DNA from: Massilia sp. METH4
GTDB taxonomy: Bacteria > Pseudomonadota > Gammaproteobacteria > Burkholderiales > Burkholderiaceae_D
Direction of reading: 5' to 3'
DNA length: 64,000 bases
Assembly: GCF_037094685.1 (NCBI RefSeq)
Contig: NZ_CP146614.1
Span: forward strand, 2,294,001 to 2,358,000
Shown: positions 60,810-64,000 of the stretch, piece by piece
Layout of the letters: every line of letters begins with the position of its first letter
How positions within the stretch are numbered: position 1 is the stretch's first letter
Translations under genes and position numbers: made by a program
The notes under the pieces: model-generated
Databases searched by the model: none
What the model was told of the DNA's origin: nothing
Seen by the model: the letters and a program-made list of their open reading frames with translations, nothing else

Positions 60810-62417
60810 ATGGCTTCATCCAACGATAACGTCAGCATGGCGCTGTTCTGCGACTTCGAGAACGTGGCACTGGGCGTGCGCGACGCGAACTACGAGAAAT
60901 TCGATATCAAGCCCGTACTGGAACGCCTGCTGCTCAAGGGTAGCATCGTGGTCAAGAAGGCTTACTGCGACTGGGACCGCTACAAGGGCTTCAAGAGCCC
61001 CATGCACGAGGCGAACTTCGAACTGATCGAGATTCCGCACGTGCGCATGTCCGGCAAGAACTCGGCCGACATCCGCATGGTCGTCGACGCGCTCGACCTG
61101 TGCTATACGAAGGCCCACGTGAACACCTTCGTCATCATCTCGGGCGACTCCGACTTCTCGCCGCTCGTTTCCAAGCTGCGCGAGAACAACAAGAAGGTGA
61201 TCGGCGTGGGCGTGAAGGATTCCACCTCCGACCTGCTGGTGGCGAACTGCGACGAATTCATCTTCTACGACGACCTGGTGCGCGAGAGCCGCCGCCAGCG
61301 CCGCGATGCGCGCGACCAGCAGCAGCCGAAGCGCTCGCCGGAAGAGGAGCGCAAGAAGCGCGAGGAAACCGACCGCCGCCGCGCCGAGGCGGTGGACATC
61401 GCCTACGAAACCTTCGATGCACTGATCGCCGAGCGCGGCGACAGCGGCAAGATCTGGGCTTCCGTGCTGAAGGAAGCGATCAAGCGCCGCAAGCCGGACT
61501 TCAACGAAGCCTATTACGGCTTCCGCACCTTCGGCAACCTGCTGGAGGAAATGAAGGCGCGCGGCCTGCTCGAATTCGGCCGCGACGAAAAATCCGGCGC
61601 CTATGTCTACCGCAGCAGCCTGACGGCACCACCGCTGCCCGCGCCGGTGGCGGACGTGCCCGATGCCGAAGCGGCAACGGAAGCCGTGGTGGCCACGCCG
61701 GATGCCGGCGAAGCGCAGGACAAGCGCGAAGGCCGGCGCGGCCGCGGCAACCGTGGCGGCCGTAACCGCCGCGGCGGTGCACCGGAACCGGTGGCGCCTG
61801 CCCTGGAGCAGGACGGCGGCGAACAGGTGGCGGAGGACGTTGCCGAGGAAATCGAGGCCGGTGCCGAGCTGGATGCGGACGAGGTAGCAGTGGCGCTCGA
61901 GTCGGCTGCCGCCGATTACGCGACCGAATTGGCGTCCGCCGAAAAGGCGCTCGAGGAAATGGCGCGCGAAGCGAATGAAACGCGGCGGGCCCGCGCCGCC
62001 GCCGGTGCCCAGGCCGGCACGGTTGCCGAGGCAGCGGCCGAAGTGACCGAAGGCGCCGATGCAGACGCCGAAGCGCCGGCGGAGGGCGAGCCGGCGCCGG
62101 CCAAGCGTGCCCGTGCCCCGCGCAAGCCGGCTGCGAAAAAGCCGCGGACCAGCAAGGCCAAGGCCGCGGCCGACGACACCCCGGCCGCCGTGATGGATAC
62201 GCTGCTGGCGGATACGCCGGTGGCCGAAGCCGTCATCGACACCATCACCGACGCCCCGGTGCCGGAAGCGGCCGAAGGCGCCGCTCCGCTGGAGCCGGCC
62301 GAGCCGGCGCCAGGCGGCGACGCCGGCGGGCCGAAGCGCGGCAAGAAGCCGGGCGCGCACAAGGCGCCCGCGCGCAGCCGGTTGCCGCGCAAGCCGAAAG
62401 GCAAGGCCGAGGGCTGA
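60810..62417 (+). CDS. NYN (PIN-like) domain protein with OST-HTH/LOTUS domain
   Basis: A 535-residue protein. The N-terminal NYN nuclease-like domain (about 8-155) shows ALFCDFENVALG, KNSADIRMVVDALDL and VIISGDSDFSPLV, giving the acidic metal-binding residues of the PIN-like fold. A charged Arg/Glu linker leads to an OST-HTH/LOTUS domain (about 190-270, ASVLKEAIKRRKPDFNEAYYG and FGNLLEEMKARGLLEF). The remainder (about 285-535) is low-complexity Ala/Glu/Pro with RGRGNRGGRNRRGG and a Lys/Arg-rich end, probably disordered and RNA-binding. It is a likely RNA-processing or RNA-binding protein; substrates are unknown. Confidence 0.88.
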   Translation: MASSNDNVSMALFCDFENVALGVRDANYEKFDIKPVLERLLLKGSIVVKKAYCDWDRYKGFKSPMHEANFELIEIPHVRMSGKNSADIRMVVDALDLCYTKAHVNTFVIISGDSDFSPLVSKLRENNKKVIGVGVKDSTSDLLVANCDEFIFYDDLVRESRRQRRDARDQQQPKRSPEEERKKREETDRRRAEAVDIAYETFDALIAERGDSGKIWASVLKEAIKRRKPDFNEAYYGFRTFGNLLEEMKARGLLEFGRDEKSGAYVYRSSLTAPPLPAPVADVPDAEAATEAVVATPDAGEAQDKREGRRGRGNRGGRNRRGGAPEPVAPALEQDGGEQVAEDVAEEIEAGAELDADEVAVALESAAADYATELASAEKALEEMAREANETRRARAAAGAQAGTVAEAAAEVTEGADADAEAPAEGEPAPAKRARAPRKPAAKKPRTSKAKAAADDTPAAVMDTLLADTPVAEAVIDTITDAPVPEAAEGAAPLEPAEPAPGGDAGGPKRGKKPGAHKAPARSRLPRKPKGKAEG

Positions 62418-62432
62418 GGGGCGAACACCCCG

Positions 62433-62460
62433 GCGGGCGCGATTTACCTGCGCCCGCTTT
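62433..62460 (+). terminator. Hairpin terminator after the NYN gene
   Basis: GCGGGCGC and GCGCCCGC form a perfect 8-bp stem around a 9-base loop, followed by TTT, 15 bp after the stop codon. The T-run is short, so efficiency is uncertain. Confidence 0.5.
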
Positions 62461-62502
62461 GCTGCCATACTGCGCCTCAAGCGAAACTCATGGCGGCTGT
62501 CG

Positions 62503-63354
62503 ATGGCGATCCTGTCCGAAATCACCCTGTACCCGATCAAGTCCTGCGGCGGCATTGCGCTGCGCTCGGCCACGCTCACGCGTGCCGGCCTGATGTCCGA
62601 GCGCATCTATGACCGTGAATGGATGGTCGTGGATGCGGGCGGCCATTGCCTGACCCAGCGCGAGCACCCGAAAATGGCGCTGATCGCGCCGCGCATCAAG
62701 CTCGATACGCTGGAGTTGCGCGCACCGGGCATGTTGCGCCTCGAGATCCCGCTTGGCCTGCCCGATCCCGACACCGCGCCCACCCTCACGGTGCAGGTGT
62801 GGGACCACACGCTGCAAGCCTATGACTGCGACGAGCTGACCGCCGCCTGGTTCAGCAACTACCTGGGCGTGCCGTGCCGGCTGGTGCGCTTCCACCCGAA
62901 CGCGCTGCGCCTGTCGAACATGAAATGGACGGGCGGCGTGGAAGCACCCACGCTGTTTTCCGACGGCTACCCGGTGCTCGTCATCGGCGCCGAATCCCTG
63001 CGCGACCTGAACGGGCGGCTGGAGAAGGCCGGCCGCTCGCCGCTGCCGATGAACCGTTTTCGACCCAACCTCGTCTTCGAAGGCATCGGCGCCTACGAGG
63101 AAGATTACGTGGCCGCGTTCCGTGCCGGCGGCGCGGTGCTCAAGCCCGTAAAACCGTGCCCGCGCTGCCCCATGCCCTCGATCGACCAGGCCACCGGCGA
63201 GTTCGGCCCCGACCCGCTCGACATCCTGCAAGCCTACCGTGCCAAGCCGGAAGTGGAGGGCGGCATCTGCTTCGGCATGAACAATATCCTGCTCGAAGGC
63301 GATGGCGAGACAGTCCGCCTGGGCCAGGAAGTGGAAGCCGAACTGGCTTTCTGA
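62503..63354 (+). CDS. MOSC domain protein, YcbX-like
   Basis: A 283-residue protein with the MOSC N-terminal beta-barrel (ITLYPIKSCGGIAL, DREWMVVDAGGHCLTQRE) and MOSC domain (MNRFRPNLVFEG, then KPVKPCPRCPMP with the conserved cysteine expected to bind the molybdenum cofactor). YcbX-type proteins reduce N-hydroxylated compounds with Moco and an electron-transfer partner. The C-terminal 2Fe-2S ferredoxin domain found in full-length YcbX is absent here, so a separate reductase or ferredoxin would be needed. It is followed 11 bp later by a GAF-GGDEF gene. Confidence 0.88.
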   Translation: MAILSEITLYPIKSCGGIALRSATLTRAGLMSERIYDREWMVVDAGGHCLTQREHPKMALIAPRIKLDTLELRAPGMLRLEIPLGLPDPDTAPTLTVQVWDHTLQAYDCDELTAAWFSNYLGVPCRLVRFHPNALRLSNMKWTGGVEAPTLFSDGYPVLVIGAESLRDLNGRLEKAGRSPLPMNRFRPNLVFEGIGAYEEDYVAAFRAGGAVLKPVKPCPRCPMPSIDQATGEFGPDPLDILQAYRAKPEVEGGICFGMNNILLEGDGETVRLGQEVEAELAF

Positions 63355-63365
63355 ACAGGCAGCCG

Positions 63366-64000
63366 ATGACCGATTTGCCCGACGACCTGGCGGCCGAAAA
63401 CCGCGCGCTGCGCGAGCGCATGGCCTGGATGCTGGAACAGGCCGAGCGCAACCACGCCATCATGATGCGCCACCAGGCATTCGACCTGGAGATCGTGGGC
63501 GCCACCAGCTTCCCCGAACTAATCGGCAGCATCTTCCGCACGCTGCCGGCGATCTCGGAACTGGAAAGCGTCACCCTGTCCCTCGTCGACGAGGGAGCGG
63601 ATATCCGCACGGTGATGGAAAGGCTGGGCGTCGATTTCGCCGCCTTCCCCGACCTGCTGTTCGTGGCGGGCAGCGGCCAGCTCGGGCTGGAGCCGGCGCC
63701 GCGGCCGCGCCTCGGCAGCTTCGATGCCGCGCGCGACAGCCGGCACTTTCCGGGCGCGACTGCGTTGCAGAGCGTGGCCGTCGTGCCGCTGCTGCGCAAC
63801 AAGCGCGTGATCGGCACGCTGAACCTGGGCAGCGCCGATCCTGCGCGCTTCACGCCCAGCCTGGGCACCGATTTCGTCGAGCACATGGCTTCGATCATTG
63901 CGATCTGCCTGGAAAACGTGATCAGCAACGAGATGCTCAAGTACATCGGGCTGACCGATTCCCTCACCGGCGTATACAACCGCCGCTACCTGGACCGGCG
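63366..64000 (+). CDS. GAF-GGDEF diguanylate cyclase, 5' part only
   Basis: The frame starts at ATG 63366 and runs to the window end without a stop, giving 211 codons. The first 35 residues are a coiled helix; residues about 40-185 look like a DUF484/GAF sensor (FRTLPAISELESVTLSLVD, VVPLLRNKRVIGTLNLGS). The last visible residues, LTDSLTGVYNRRYLDRR, are the start of a GGDEF domain. The active-site GGDEF lies beyond the window, so cyclase activity cannot be judged. Without a signal peptide or membrane segment, it is a cytosolic sensor. Only 11 bp separate it from the MOSC gene. Confidence 0.85.
   Translation, partial: MTDLPDDLAAENRALRERMAWMLEQAERNHAIMMRHQAFDLEIVGATSFPELIGSIFRTLPAISELESVTLSLVDEGADIRTVMERLGVDFAAFPDLLFVAGSGQLGLEPAPRPRLGSFDAARDSRHFPGATALQSVAVVPLLRNKRVIGTLNLGSADPARFTPSLGTDFVEHMASIIAICLENVISNEMLKYIGLTDSLTGVYNRRYLDR

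Overview
The window comes from a high-GC Gram-negative chromosome, most likely a betaproteobacterium of the Oxalobacteraceae (Massilia, Duganella or Pseudoduganella type). This is inferred from gene content (YchF next to c-di-GMP enzymes, RTX proteins, a DUF899 cluster) and from base and codon use. No rRNA or other marker gene is present to confirm it.

Positions 1-567 hold the 3' end of an outer-membrane beta-barrel gene followed by a long imperfect hairpin element. Positions 590-31456 form one tightly packed plus-strand operon for a hybrid lipopeptide. It contains a 3598-residue initiating enzyme (FAAL-ACP-KS-AT-ACP-aminotransferase-methyltransferase-C-A-PCP), a thiazole-forming NRPS (Cy-A with embedded oxidase-PCP), a PKS (KS-AT-KR-DH-ACP) and a terminal NRPS (C-A-PCP-C-A-PCP-thioester reductase). 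An MbtH-like protein, a DUF711 protein, a type II thioesterase and an Sfp-type phosphopantetheinyl transferase follow. Read colinearly, a fatty acid is adenylated, extended by malonate and transaminated to a beta-amino acyl chain. It is then joined to Ala and a Cys-derived thiazole, extended to an enoyl unit, joined to two further amino acids and released reductively as an aldehyde or alcohol. I do not recognise a known product with this full order.

Positions 31581-34380 carry a Cache-GGDEF diguanylate cyclase and the housekeeping GTPase-fold ATPase gene ychF. After ychF the composition becomes markedly AT-richer across about 1 kb without a convincing gene. An acquired defence island of lower GC follows at 35419-52768: DNA phosphorothioation genes of Ssp type (SspB/DUF4007, SspC ATPase, SspD PAPS-reductase-like), a multidomain phosphorothioation-associated methyltransferase-like protein, and a three-gene restriction module of DptFGH/SspFGH type. 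No cysteine desulfurase (SspA) is encoded beside it.

From 52965 the core high-GC composition returns: an RTX repeat protein, a winged-helix regulator, a beta-propeller protein, a DUF899 thioredoxin-like protein with a small membrane protein, a minus-strand glycosyltransferase/NTF2-like pair, a NYN-OST-HTH RNA-binding/nuclease protein, a MOSC protein, and the beginning of a GAF-GGDEF protein cut off by the window end.
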